NCBI GenBank assembly: GCA_023416695.1
Contig: JAEZGY010000027.1
Coordinates: 1-64,000, forward strand
Direction of reading: 5' to 3'
Source of the DNA: Bacillota bacterium
GTDB lineage: Bacteria; Bacillota; Clostridia; Lachnospirales; Lachnospiraceae
Length of the DNA stretch: 64,000 nt
The position numbers were made by a program, and so were the translations under genes. Positions 8,119-15,357 of this stretch are shown one piece after another (position 1 is the first letter of the stretch; each line of letters opens with the position of its first letter). Below the pieces are notes generated by a model that worked only from the letters and a program-made list of their open reading frames with translations, ran no database searches and was not told where the DNA came from.

Positions 8119-9789
8119 TTATTTATGTGGCACCTCAAGAATAGCACCACGGTTACCTGAGGTAACCATTGCAGTGTAACGTGCCAAGTAACCTGTTGTA
8201 ATCTTTGGCTCTCTTGGTTGCCATTTCGCCCGTCTAGCTGCCATCTCTTCATCAGAAACGTCTACATCTAATGTATTGGCTGGAATGTCAATCTTAATCA
8301 TATCTCCTTCTTCAATAAGGGCAATCGGTCCACCTACCGCTGCCTCTGGAGAAACATGACCGATAGAAGCCCCTCTAGATGCACCAGAGAAGCGACCATC
8401 TGTAATTAAGGCTACCGATGAGCCAAGACCCATACCTGCAATTGCTGAGGTTGGATTTAGCATCTCTCTCATACCAGGTCCACCCTTAGGTCCTTCATAA
8501 CGGATTACCACAACATCTCCAGCAACAATCTTTCCACCCTTAATGGCTGCTATGGCATCCTCTTCACAATCAAATACTCTAGCTGGTCCAACATGTACCA
8601 TCATCTCTGGTACAACAGCAGAACGCTTTACCACACCAGAATCTGGTGCAATGTTCCCTTTAAGAACGGCAATTCCACCTGTCTCACTGTATGGATTCTC
8701 AGCTGGACGAATAACCTCTGGATTGTAGTTCATACAACCTTTGATATTCTCACCCATAGTCTTTCCACTTACTGTCATAACATCTAGATTTAAAAGTTTC
8801 TTCTTGGTTAATTCATTCATTACGGCGTATACACCACCAGCCTCATTTAAATCCTCCATATAGGTTGGACCTGCTGGTGCCAAATGGCAAAGGTTTGGTG
8901 TCTTAGCACTAATACTATTAGCGATATCTACGTTTAACTCTACCCCTGCTTCATGAGCAATGGCTGGTAGATGAAGCATACTATTGGTAGAGCAGCCAAG
9001 TGCCATATCTACTGTCAAAGCATTCATAAATGCATCCTCTGTCATTATGTCTCTTGGACAGATGTTCCTTAGTACTAGCTCCATTACTTGCATACCTGCA
9101 TGCTTTGCAAGTTTAATACGCTCAGAATATACTGCTGGAATGGTTCCATTTCCTCTAAGCCCCATGCCCAATGCTTCTGTTAAACAATTCATGGAGTTAG
9201 CGGTATACATTCCAGAACAGGAGCCACAGGTTGGGCATACCTTATTCTCAAATTCTTCTACCTCTTCTTCCGTCATGGTGCCTGCAGAACAAGCACCAAC
9301 TGCTTCAAACATACTAGAAAGACTTCTCTTCTCCCCTTTTACACGACCAGCAAGCATTGGCCCACCACTGACAAATACCGTTGGAATGTTCACTCTAGCT
9401 GCTGCCATTAATAAACCAGGAACGTTTTTATCGCAGTTAGGAACCATTACTAAGCCATCAAAGGCATGAGCCATAGCCATGGCTTCTGTAGAATCTGCGA
9501 TCAAATCTCTAGTAACTAAACTATATTTCATTCCGGTATGTCCCATTGCGATACCATCGCATACGGCGATTGCAGGGAATACAATTGGAGTTCCTCCAGC
9601 CATAGCTACACCGAGCTTTACTGCATCTACAATCTTATCTAAGTTCATGTGTCCAGGTACAATTTCATTATAGGAACTTACAATACCGATAAGCGGTCTA
9701 TCCAATTCTTCTTTTGTTAATCCCAAAGCATTAAATAGGGATCTGTGAGGCGCTTGGGCCATCCCCTTTTTTACTTGATCACTTCTCAT
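8119..9789 (-). CDS. ilvD: Dihydroxy-acid dehydratase
   Basis: 556 residues from the chosen start. Converts 2,3-dihydroxy-isovalerate or -methylvalerate to the 2-oxo acids, the third common BCAA step; an Fe-S enzyme of the IlvD/Edd family. Seen: cluster cysteines in VPNCDKNVPG and CPTCGSCSGMYTANSMNC, ALGCSTNSMLHLPA, and GLGSSVALITDGRFSG near the C-terminus. The ATG at 9789 (MRSDQVKKG) is the family start and lies 9 nt after AAAGG; two upstream in-frame Mets are less well placed. Second gene of leuB-ilvD-ilvB, 31 bp after leuB. Confidence 0.96.
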   Translation of the reverse strand: MRSDQVKKGMAQAPHRSLFNALGLTKEELDRPLIGIVSSYNEIVPGHMNLDKIVDAVKLGVAMAGGTPIVFPAIAVCDGIAMGHTGMKYSLVTRDLIADSTEAMAMAHAFDGLVMVPNCDKNVPGLLMAAARVNIPTVFVSGGPMLAGRVKGEKRSLSSMFEAVGACSAGTMTEEEVEEFENKVCPTCGSCSGMYTANSMNCLTEALGMGLRGNGTIPAVYSERIKLAKHAGMQVMELVLRNICPRDIMTEDAFMNALTVDMALGCSTNSMLHLPAIAHEAGVELNVDIANSISAKTPNLCHLAPAGPTYMEDLNEAGGVYAVMNELTKKKLLNLDVMTVSGKTMGENIKGCMNYNPEVIRPAENPYSETGGIAVLKGNIAPDSGVVKRSAVVPEMMVHVGPARVFDCEEDAIAAIKGGKIVAGDVVVIRYEGPKGGPGMREMLNPTSAIAGMGLGSSVALITDGRFSGASRGASIGHVSPEAAVGGPIALIEEGDMIKIDIPANTLDVDVSDEEMAARRAKWQPREPKITTGYLARYTAMVTSGNRGAILEVPHK

Positions 9790-9820
9790 TCTATTCATCC
9801 TTTCTATGCAATATAGCAAC

Positions 9821-10906
9821 TTACTGTATTCTTTCTGTCACCAAATCTCCCATTTCCTTAGTTCCAACTAACACTTTTCCTTCAGACATAATATCTATAG
9901 TACGATATCCATCCTTTAACACTTGCTTCACTGCTCTTTCTATAGCATCTGCTTCCTCCACTAATTCAAAGGAATAACGAAGCATCATGTCTGCACTTAG
10001 TATGGTAGCAATTGGATTTGCCTTATTTTGTCCAGCAATGTCTGGTGCGGAACCATGACTTGGCTCATAAAGACCTAGCTTTGTTTCTCCTAAGCTAGCA
10101 CTAGCTAGCATGCCGATGGAACCAGTTACCATACTAGCTTCATCTGAAAGGATATCTCCAAACATATTCTCCGTCAGTATAACATCAAACTGAGTCGGGT
10201 CCTTTACTAGCTGCATAGCACAATTATCCACTAGCATATCAGAGAGTTCTACTTCAGGATACTCTAAAGATACTTCCTTTACTACCTTTCTCCAAAGTCT
10301 AGAAGAATCAAGTACATTGGCCTTATCTACGCTGCAAACTCTCTTATTACGCTTCATGGCAATGTCAAATCCCCATTTGGCAATTCTTCTTATTTCATTT
10401 TCATCATATGTAAGTGTGTCTATGGCTTTTAAAACACCATTTTCTTCTATTGTTTTACGTTCTCCAAAATATATTCCACCAGTCAATTCTCTCATGACTA
10501 CAAAATCAAAACCCTTTTGAACAATACTGTCCTTTAGTGGACAAGCTCCCTTTAGTTCTTCAAACAAAACAGCAGGTCTAATGTTAGCAAATAGGTTTAG
10601 CCCCTTTCTAAGCTTTAGTAATCCTGCTTCTGGACGTCTGTCAGGAGGTAGCTCATACCAATTGGACTGTCCTACATTCCCGCCTACAGCACCTAATAAT
10701 ACAGAGTCACTTTTCTTTGCTTCCTCTAAGGCTTCTTCAGTCAAAGGATAACCCGTTGCATCAATACTGACACCACCTATTAAGACCTCTTTATAGGTAA
10801 AAGAATGACCAAAAACACTACCTACTTTATTCAGTACCTTGGTTGCTTCCTTCACGATTTCTGGGCCAATCCCATCTCCTGGAATGATTGCTATATTATA
10901 ATTCAT
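9821..10906 (-). CDS. leuB: 3-isopropylmalate dehydrogenase
   Basis: 361 residues. NAD-dependent oxidative decarboxylation of 3-isopropylmalate in leucine synthesis. Seen: GDGIGPEIVKEA at the N-terminus, ELTGGIYFGE, DNCAMQLVKDP, and EPSHGSAPDIAGQNKANP, the NAD-binding signature that separates LeuB from isocitrate dehydrogenase. ATG preceded by AGGGAG. It heads the leuB-ilvD-ilvB operon behind a consensus promoter and a ~120 nt leader that ends in a strong terminator hairpin, so expression is probably controlled by premature termination. leuC-leuD lie upstream in the same orientation but with their own terminator and promoter. Confidence 0.96.
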   Translation of the reverse strand: MNYNIAIIPGDGIGPEIVKEATKVLNKVGSVFGHSFTYKEVLIGGVSIDATGYPLTEEALEEAKKSDSVLLGAVGGNVGQSNWYELPPDRRPEAGLLKLRKGLNLFANIRPAVLFEELKGACPLKDSIVQKGFDFVVMRELTGGIYFGERKTIEENGVLKAIDTLTYDENEIRRIAKWGFDIAMKRNKRVCSVDKANVLDSSRLWRKVVKEVSLEYPEVELSDMLVDNCAMQLVKDPTQFDVILTENMFGDILSDEASMVTGSIGMLASASLGETKLGLYEPSHGSAPDIAGQNKANPIATILSADMMLRYSFELVEEADAIERAVKQVLKDGYRTIDIMSEGKVLVGTKEMGDLVTERIQ

Positions 10907-10949
10907 ACTAAAAACTCCCTTCTTCCCTTGTTTCTATTGCTATGTAATG

Positions 10950-10982
10950 AAAAAGCCCTAAGTAAGAGTTCTTACTTAGGGC
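10950..10982 (-). terminator. Attenuator-type terminator in the leuB leader
   Basis: GCCCTAAGTAAG (10955-10966) and CTTACTTAGGGC (10971-10982) form a perfect 12-bp stem with a 4-nt loop, followed on the minus strand by TTTTT. It lies between the leuB promoter and the leuB start codon, so it must be bypassed for expression. Confidence 0.9.
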
Positions 10983-11101
10983 GACATTAGTCTTTTACAC
11001 ATTATAAGACATCTGCCCAAATGTGCGCGCACTTTGGCTGTCTTTCTGATGAGTTTTCAGTGATACGTACTCGTCCTTATCATCGGTAACCCGATGAAGT
11101 T
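10983..11101 (-). promoter_or_regulatory. leuB leader RNA, T-box stem-I-like but lacking the T-box sequence
   Basis: The leader opens with a 7-bp hairpin (TCATCGG/CCGATGA), followed by AAGGACGAGTACGTATCACT, then CATCAGAAAGACAGCC and a second hairpin with CCAAA-GTGC pairing GCAC-a-TTTGG. The order GACGAGTACGTAT then CAGAnAG resembles stem I of clostridial T-box leaders (GA motif, AGTA, AGAGAG). The conserved antiterminator sequence (AGGGTGGNACCGCG) is absent, and the leader is far shorter than a full T-box. No leader peptide rich in Leu/Ile/Val is visible: the two short frames read MIRTSTYH and MSYNV. Ligand unknown; ppGpp- or tRNA-linked control are alternatives. Confidence 0.5.
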
Positions 11102-11107
11102 ATCGAC

Positions 11108-11136
11108 ATTATAAATGATTCTTCCTCTTCTGTCAA
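11108..11136 (-). promoter_or_regulatory. Consensus sigma-A promoter of leuB-ilvD-ilvB
   Basis: Perfect TTGACA (11131-11136), 17-bp spacer and perfect TATAAT (11108-11113) on the minus strand. Transcription should begin near 11101. A promoter this strong upstream of a strong terminator is the usual arrangement for attenuation control. Confidence 0.93.
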
Positions 11137-11172
11137 GAGATATGGAGAAACTCACTGTAAGCATTACTAAGC

Positions 11173-11367
11173 TCAATCATCTCTCTCATCGTATTGACCT
11201 TCGATGAAGTCCTCATAATCATACTCATCTTCTTCATCTTCGTAACTGTATTCGTCATCCTCATCCTCGTAGTCTTCATACTCATCCCCATAAGAATCCT
11301 CCATGGAGTCTAATCGATCATCACCATAGTCTAATAATTCGTCGTCAAACTGATCGCTATTCTTCAT
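11173..11367 (-). CDS. Highly acidic 64-residue protein of unknown function
   Basis: 64 residues, of which 34 are Asp or Glu against only 3 Lys/Arg (net charge about -31), with regularly spaced Tyr (EYEDYEDEDDEYSYEDEEDE). A real gene is supported by AAAGGAG 8 nt before the ATG. It lies between leuD and the leuB promoter, all on the same strand. No signal peptide or membrane segment. Such composition suggests an intrinsically disordered protein that binds basic partners or cations or mimics nucleic acid, but this is inference; no family recognised. Its stop codon is ~37 bp upstream of the leuB -35 box. Confidence 0.7.
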   Translation of the reverse strand: MKNSDQFDDELLDYGDDRLDSMEDSYGDEYEDYEDEDDEYSYEDEEDEYDYEDFIEGQYDERDD

Positions 11368-11551
11368 AACCTGGCTCCTTTCTTAATCCACCATGTCTTT
11401 TACATGATAATGTATTACAGCCACTATTTTGTACTTAACTAATATATTTTATACATATGGTTTTAAAGAAATACCTTATAATACAGTGTTACTCTTACTT
11501 TGCTTATGGTGAATCGTCTAAAAAAATTAGTTCACCTGTAAAAGAGACACG

Positions 11552-11584
11552 AAAACAGGCATAGCAAACTGCTATGCCTGTTTT
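11552..11584 (-). terminator. Terminator after leuC-leuD
   Basis: AAAACAGGCATAGC (11552-11565) pairs with GCTATGCCTGTTTT (11571-11584). It lies ~50 bp after the leuD stop, with T-runs on both sides of the stem. Confidence 0.85.
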
Positions 11585-11633
11585 TTTATTTTCCTTCCAA
11601 TCACGATTCTACGAATCGTTTGACTAATACCCT

Positions 11634-12119
11634 CTACTGCCCATTGATATAATTCATCAGGCCTTCTGCTTCAATTATTTTTTGCATAAAAGCAGGAAAA
11701 GCCTGACCTTTAAATTTCTTATCCTTTGTAATGTCATAGATAATACCTGAATCAAAATCTATCTCAACTTCATCCCCTGCCTCAATCTCCTGTGCTGCTT
11801 CTGGACATTCGATAATCGGTAACCCGATGTTAATAGAATTACGATAAAAAATTCTGGCAAAAGTCTCTGCAATAACACAACTAATACCAGCTGCCTTTAT
11901 GGCAATCGGCGCATGCTCTCTAGAAGAACCGCACCCAAAATTCTTATTTGCCACAATAATATCGCCTTTTTTAACTCGTTTTGTAAATTCCGGATCTATA
12001 TCCTCCATACAATTCTTCGCTAACTCAGCTGGGTCAGAAGAATTGAGATATCTAGCTGGAATAATTACATCTGTATCCACATTATCTCCATATTTATGAA
12101 CTTTGCCGAAAGCCCTCAT
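11634..12119 (-). CDS. leuD: 3-isopropylmalate dehydratase small subunit
   Basis: 161 residues. Small swivel-domain subunit of isopropylmalate isomerase, which with LeuC isomerises 2- to 3-isopropylmalate. Seen: HKYGDNVDTDVIIPARYL near the N-terminus, NFGCGSSREHAPIAIKAAG (substrate-binding loop) and FYRNSINIGLPIIE. The ATG at 12119 is chosen because AAGGAGG lies ~7 nt upstream and the product starts MRAFGKVHKYG as in the family; a longer in-frame extension upstream looks spurious. Second gene of leuC-leuD, after a 187-bp AT-rich gap in which I see no clear terminator. Confidence 0.95.
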   Translation of the reverse strand: MRAFGKVHKYGDNVDTDVIIPARYLNSSDPAELAKNCMEDIDPEFTKRVKKGDIIVANKNFGCGSSREHAPIAIKAAGISCVIAETFARIFYRNSINIGLPIIECPEAAQEIEAGDEVEIDFDSGIIYDITKDKKFKGQAFPAFMQKIIEAEGLMNYINGQ

Positions 12120-12306
12120 AGATATCCTCCTTCTAAAATGGTTTGTACGTATCACAACTAATGTTGCCTTAATTATCACTGATTTTATATTTTTTTAGGT
12201 TAGACTGATTACTACAGTCAATTTGCTTCTGATATTGCTAACAGAATCCAAACCTCCATTTCTACATTTTTAATATAATTAAGTCTCATCTATTATGAGC
12301 CTTCAC

Positions 12307-13572
12307 CTATAACCCAAGGTCTGTCGGCTCACTAATATAGCCGGTAACAGCACTTGCAGCTGCTACCGCAGGACTTGCTAAATATACCTCTGATTCCACA
12401 TGACCCATTCTACCAACGAAATTTCGGTTGGTGGTAGAGATTGCACGCTCTCCAGCTGCCAAAATACCCATATGACCACCTAAACATGGTCCACAGGTTG
12501 GCGTAGAGACAACGGCTCCAGCCTTAATAAAGGTTTGAATTAAACCTTCCTCGATTGCCTGTAAATAGATAGCTTGAGTTGCTGGGAAGATGATCGCACG
12601 AATTCCTTTTGCCACATGTCGACCTTCTAGTACCTTTGCTGCCACTCTTAAATCTTCAATTCTTCCATTGGTACAAGAGCCTATAACAACCTGGTCAATC
12701 TTAACTTCTCCTGCATCCTTAACCAACCTAGTATTCTCAGGAAGGTGAGGAAATGCAACGACAGGTTCTAGTGCACTTAAATCAATGGTATATGTTTCAT
12801 CATACTCAGCATCCTCATCTGCTTCATAGATTGTATAACTTTTTTTAGAATGTTCTTTCATATAAGCAATGGTTTGATCGTCTACAGGAAAAATTCCATT
12901 CTTTGCTCCAGCCTCAATGGCCATATTAGCAATGGTAAATCGATCATCCATAGAAAGATTCTTAATGCCATCCCCCACAAACTCCATGGACTTATAAAGA
13001 GCACCGTCAACGCCTAGCATTCCAATAATATGTAAAATGACATCTTTACCACTAACCCATTTGCTTGGTTTACCAGTTAAGATAAACTTAATTGCAGAAG
13101 GTACCTTAAACCAGGCCTTACCAGTAATCATGCCAGCACCCATATCTGTAGAACCAACTCCCGTAGAAAATGCACCAAGAGCTCCATAAGTACAAGTATG
13201 AGAATCCGCTCCAATGCAGGTCTCTCCTGCTACAATTAATCCTTTTTCAGGAAGTAGAGCATGTTCAATTCCCATCTCTCCCACCTCAAAATAATTGGTT
13301 ATATCATGCTCAATGGCATATTCTCTAAGACACTTACAGTGTTCTGCAGACTTTATATCTTTATTAGGGGCAAAATGATCAGGTACAAGAGCAATCTTAT
13401 CTTTATCAAAAACAGTCTTTTTATTCAGCTTCTCCACTTCATGAATGGCAACTGGACCGGTGATATCATTGGCTAAAACAAGATCAAGATCTGCCTCGAT
13501 TAACTGTCCAGCAACAACTTTATCTAAACCAGCATGGGCAGCTAATATTTTTTGCGTCATAGTCATTCCCAT
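12307..13572 (-). CDS. leuC: 3-isopropylmalate dehydratase large subunit
   Basis: 421 residues. Aconitase-superfamily catalytic subunit carrying a [4Fe-4S] cluster. Seen: GADSHTCTYGALGAFSTGVGSTD, the GSCTNGRIEDL motif with one cluster cysteine, and STPTCGPCLGGHMG with the other two. Its length matches the short archaeal/clostridial (LeuC2-type) form rather than the ~465-residue enterobacterial enzyme. ATG at 13572 lies 8 nt after AAAGGAGG. Transcribed divergently from the GNAT-LysR pair; the intergenic region holds overlapping promoters and a LysR-type box, so this LysR protein is the likely regulator. Confidence 0.95.
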   Translation of the reverse strand: MGMTMTQKILAAHAGLDKVVAGQLIEADLDLVLANDITGPVAIHEVEKLNKKTVFDKDKIALVPDHFAPNKDIKSAEHCKCLREYAIEHDITNYFEVGEMGIEHALLPEKGLIVAGETCIGADSHTCTYGALGAFSTGVGSTDMGAGMITGKAWFKVPSAIKFILTGKPSKWVSGKDVILHIIGMLGVDGALYKSMEFVGDGIKNLSMDDRFTIANMAIEAGAKNGIFPVDDQTIAYMKEHSKKSYTIYEADEDAEYDETYTIDLSALEPVVAFPHLPENTRLVKDAGEVKIDQVVIGSCTNGRIEDLRVAAKVLEGRHVAKGIRAIIFPATQAIYLQAIEEGLIQTFIKAGAVVSTPTCGPCLGGHMGILAAGERAISTTNRNFVGRMGHVESEVYLASPAVAAASAVTGYISEPTDLGL

Positions 13573-13609
13573 TGCATTGTCCTCCTTTAATGCTCTTTTT
13601 CTCTTACTA

Positions 13610-13639
13610 TTGAAAGTATACCATATGTTTTGCTATAAT
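13610..13639 (+). promoter_or_regulatory. Promoter of the GNAT-LysR transcript
   Basis: Plus strand TTGAAA (13610-13615), 18-bp spacer, TATAAT (13634-13639). It overlaps the leuC promoter on the other strand, and the LysR-type box lies just downstream of its start (about +20 to +35), the classic layout for LysR autorepression. Confidence 0.75.
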
Positions 13640-13643
13640 TAAA
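13615..13643 (-). promoter_or_regulatory. leuC-leuD promoter with weak -35
   Basis: Minus strand -10 TATACT (13615-13620) with a 17-bp spacer to a poor -35 (TTTAAT, 13638-13643). A good -10 with a poor -35 is usual for activator-dependent LysR targets. Predicted start is near 13608. Confidence 0.65.
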
Positions 13644-13665
13644 ATACTTAATATGAATAGAAGCT

Positions 13666-13680
13666 ATAACCATAAGTTAT
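13666..13680. promoter_or_regulatory. LysR-type box (T-N11-A) upstream of leuC
   Basis: ATAAC-CATAA-GTTAT is a perfect 5-5-5 inverted repeat that satisfies the T-N11-A rule of LysR-family recognition sites. Its centre is about 65 bp upstream of the inferred leuC start, the canonical position of the recognition site. Confidence 0.75.
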
Positions 13681-13735
13681 GTTTTAAGATATTTATGGCC
13701 ATTATCCTTTATTCTCCAAAGAAAGGATTGATTTT

Positions 13736-14329
13736 GTGAAATCTGGTATTACACTAGCTACAAAAGAGGACGCTGGGGAGATTCTAGACATCTACTCTCC
13801 CTATATCACAAACACTGCTATTACATTTGAATACGCGGTTCCGAGCTTACAAGAATTTGAGCATCGTATTGTTACCACAAATGCTAAATATCCCTACTTA
13901 GTCTATCGTATAGAAGGAGAAATAGTAGGCTACGCTTATGCCTCTCCCTTTAAAACAAGGGATGCCTATTCCTGGGATGCAGAAACCTCCATCTATCTTC
14001 ATCCTAACTACCATCACAAAGGAATTGGGCAAAGATTATACAAAGCTCTTATTGCCCTCTTAAAGCTACAAGGTTATCATCATCTCTATGCTTATATTAC
14101 CTATCCTAACGAGGCAAGTATTGGATTTCATGAGAAGTTTGGTTTTATTACCTGTGGCAGGTATGAAAAGACTGGTTACAAACATGGAACATGGAGGGAC
14201 GTGGTATGTATGGATTTATCTTTGTTTACCAAGGAAGAATTAGAATCACCCTCTTCTCCCGAACCCAGCTTACCTATTACCGCTTTAGAGAAGGAAGCTC
14301 TAAACAAGATACTAATGGAAAATAGCTAA
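13736..14329 (+). CDS. GNAT acetyltransferase, phosphinothricin acetyltransferase-like
   Basis: 197 residues. Gcn5-related N-acetyltransferase of the Pat/MnaT type: TKEDAGEILDIYSPYI at the start, FEYAVPSLQEFEHRI, then the acetyl-CoA loop HHKGIGQRLYKALI and a closing segment around GFHEKFGFITCGRYEKTGYKHG. These proteins acetylate small amines or amino acid analogues such as methionine sulfone; the actual substrate is unknown. Starts with GTG behind GAAAGGA. About 25 residues at the C-terminus extend beyond the usual domain. It ends 15 bp before the LysR gene, so the two are cotranscribed divergently from leuC. Confidence 0.85.
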   Translation: MKSGITLATKEDAGEILDIYSPYITNTAITFEYAVPSLQEFEHRIVTTNAKYPYLVYRIEGEIVGYAYASPFKTRDAYSWDAETSIYLHPNYHHKGIGQRLYKALIALLKLQGYHHLYAYITYPNEASIGFHEKFGFITCGRYEKTGYKHGTWRDVVCMDLSLFTKEELESPSSPEPSLPITALEKEALNKILMENS

Positions 14330-14344
14330 GAAAGGACGATTGCT

Positions 14345-15253
14345 ATGGAACAAAATCTATCTCTTTACCGAATCTTTCATACTGTTGCTAAGGCTGGTAA
14401 TATTTCTAAAGCCTCAAAAGAATTGTACATAAGTCAGCCTGCCATTAGTAAGTCAATTAGTAAGCTAGAAGCGCTCTTAGAAGTCCCCCTCTTTTACCGT
14501 AATAGTCGAGGCGTTGTGTTAACTGAGGAAGGCAAGATTTTATATGAATCCACAAGCACAGCTTTTGATTCTCTTGAGCTTGCCAACCAACGTATTAATA
14601 AGATTAAGACACTTGGAGTTGGACATATTCGCATAGGTGTTAGCACCACCCTATGTAAGTATCTTCTATTGCCTTATCTAAAAGCTTTTGTGGAAAAACA
14701 CCCACATATTAAGATTACAATCAGCTGTGAATCTACCTTTAAAACTATAGAGCTACTGGAAGAGAATAAGTTAGACATAGGATTGATTGGACAAGCAAAT
14801 AAAAACAACGACTTAACATTTTTTCCTATCAGCAATATAACAGACTGCTTTGTAACCACTAAAAGCTATATAAACAATCTACTGGTTCGTGAGGAGGATG
14901 CCTCCCTTAACAATTTACTATCCCAAGCTAATATCATGCTTTTAGATGAAGCCAATATTACTAGAATGTTTATTGAAGATTATTTTAAGCAATATGGGAT
15001 TACACCAACCCAAGTACTTGAAGTTAGTAATATGGATCTCCTAATTGAATTTGCAAAAATTGGACTGGGCATTGCTTGTGTCATTCGTAATTTTGTTGAA
15101 GAAGACCTTAAGTCAGGAACACTAATTGAGGTTCCCCTAGAATCCCCTATTGAAACAAGAAAGGTTGGATTTGCCTATAGCACAAAATATCCAGCTACAG
15201 ATGCTATGATTGAATTTATTGAGTTTTATAAACAATGGATACATACAACATAA
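14345..15253 (+). CDS. LysR-family transcriptional regulator, probable leuCD regulator
   Basis: 302 residues, standard LysR size. The N-terminal winged helix-turn-helix (residues ~1-60) contains AGNISKASKELYISQPAISKSISKLE, and residues ~88-295 form the periplasmic-binding-like effector domain starting HIRIGVSTTL. It is divergent from leuC with a LysR-type box in between, so it most likely controls leuCD and itself, with a leucine-pathway intermediate as effector (inference by analogy with other BCAA LysR regulators). AAAGGACG precedes the ATG. A 17-bp stem terminator follows at once. Confidence 0.9.
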   Translation: MEQNLSLYRIFHTVAKAGNISKASKELYISQPAISKSISKLEALLEVPLFYRNSRGVVLTEEGKILYESTSTAFDSLELANQRINKIKTLGVGHIRIGVSTTLCKYLLLPYLKAFVEKHPHIKITISCESTFKTIELLEENKLDIGLIGQANKNNDLTFFPISNITDCFVTTKSYINNLLVREEDASLNNLLSQANIMLLDEANITRMFIEDYFKQYGITPTQVLEVSNMDLLIEFAKIGLGIACVIRNFVEEDLKSGTLIEVPLESPIETRKVGFAYSTKYPATDAMIEFIEFYKQWIHTT

Positions 15254-15263
15254 CAGAGTATTA

Positions 15264-15310
15264 ATAAAGAAAATGGACAGCCACCCTAGTGAACTGTCCA
15301 TTTTCTTTAT
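15264..15310. terminator. Bidirectional terminator between LysR and the permease
   Basis: ATAAAGAAAATGGACAG (15264-15280) is perfectly complementary to 15294-15310 with a 13-nt loop. A-rich and T-rich flanks let it serve the converging LysR and permease genes. Confidence 0.92.
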
Positions 15311-15357
15311 TTAGAGTATTCTTTATTTGGAATATTCTTTATTTGGAATGTTCTTTA
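15309..15357 (+). repeat. Short tandem repeat, about three 16-bp units
   Basis: Three near-identical copies of TTGGAATATTCTTTAT (the first diverged to TAGAGTATTCTTTAT) fill the space between the terminator and the stop codon of the permease. Probably replication slippage; no function evident. Confidence 0.6.

Noticed and set aside
8984..9469. 161-codon plus-strand open frame inside ilvD
   Set aside because: Antisense to a fully conserved gene, without a ribosome site; a by-product of codon bias.
10983..11101. Classical leader-peptide attenuation of leuB
   Set aside because: The only short frames (MIRTSTYH, MSYNV) contain one Ile and one Val and no Leu run, so ribosome stalling on BCAA codons is unlikely.
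12120..12306. Promoter or terminator between leuC and leuD
   Set aside because: A TTGACT and an AT-rich -10-like run exist but spacing and sequence are poor; no hairpin with T-run found.
15309..15357. CRISPR-like or regulatory repeat array
   Set aside because: Only three 16-bp units with no spacers; simple tandem slippage repeat.
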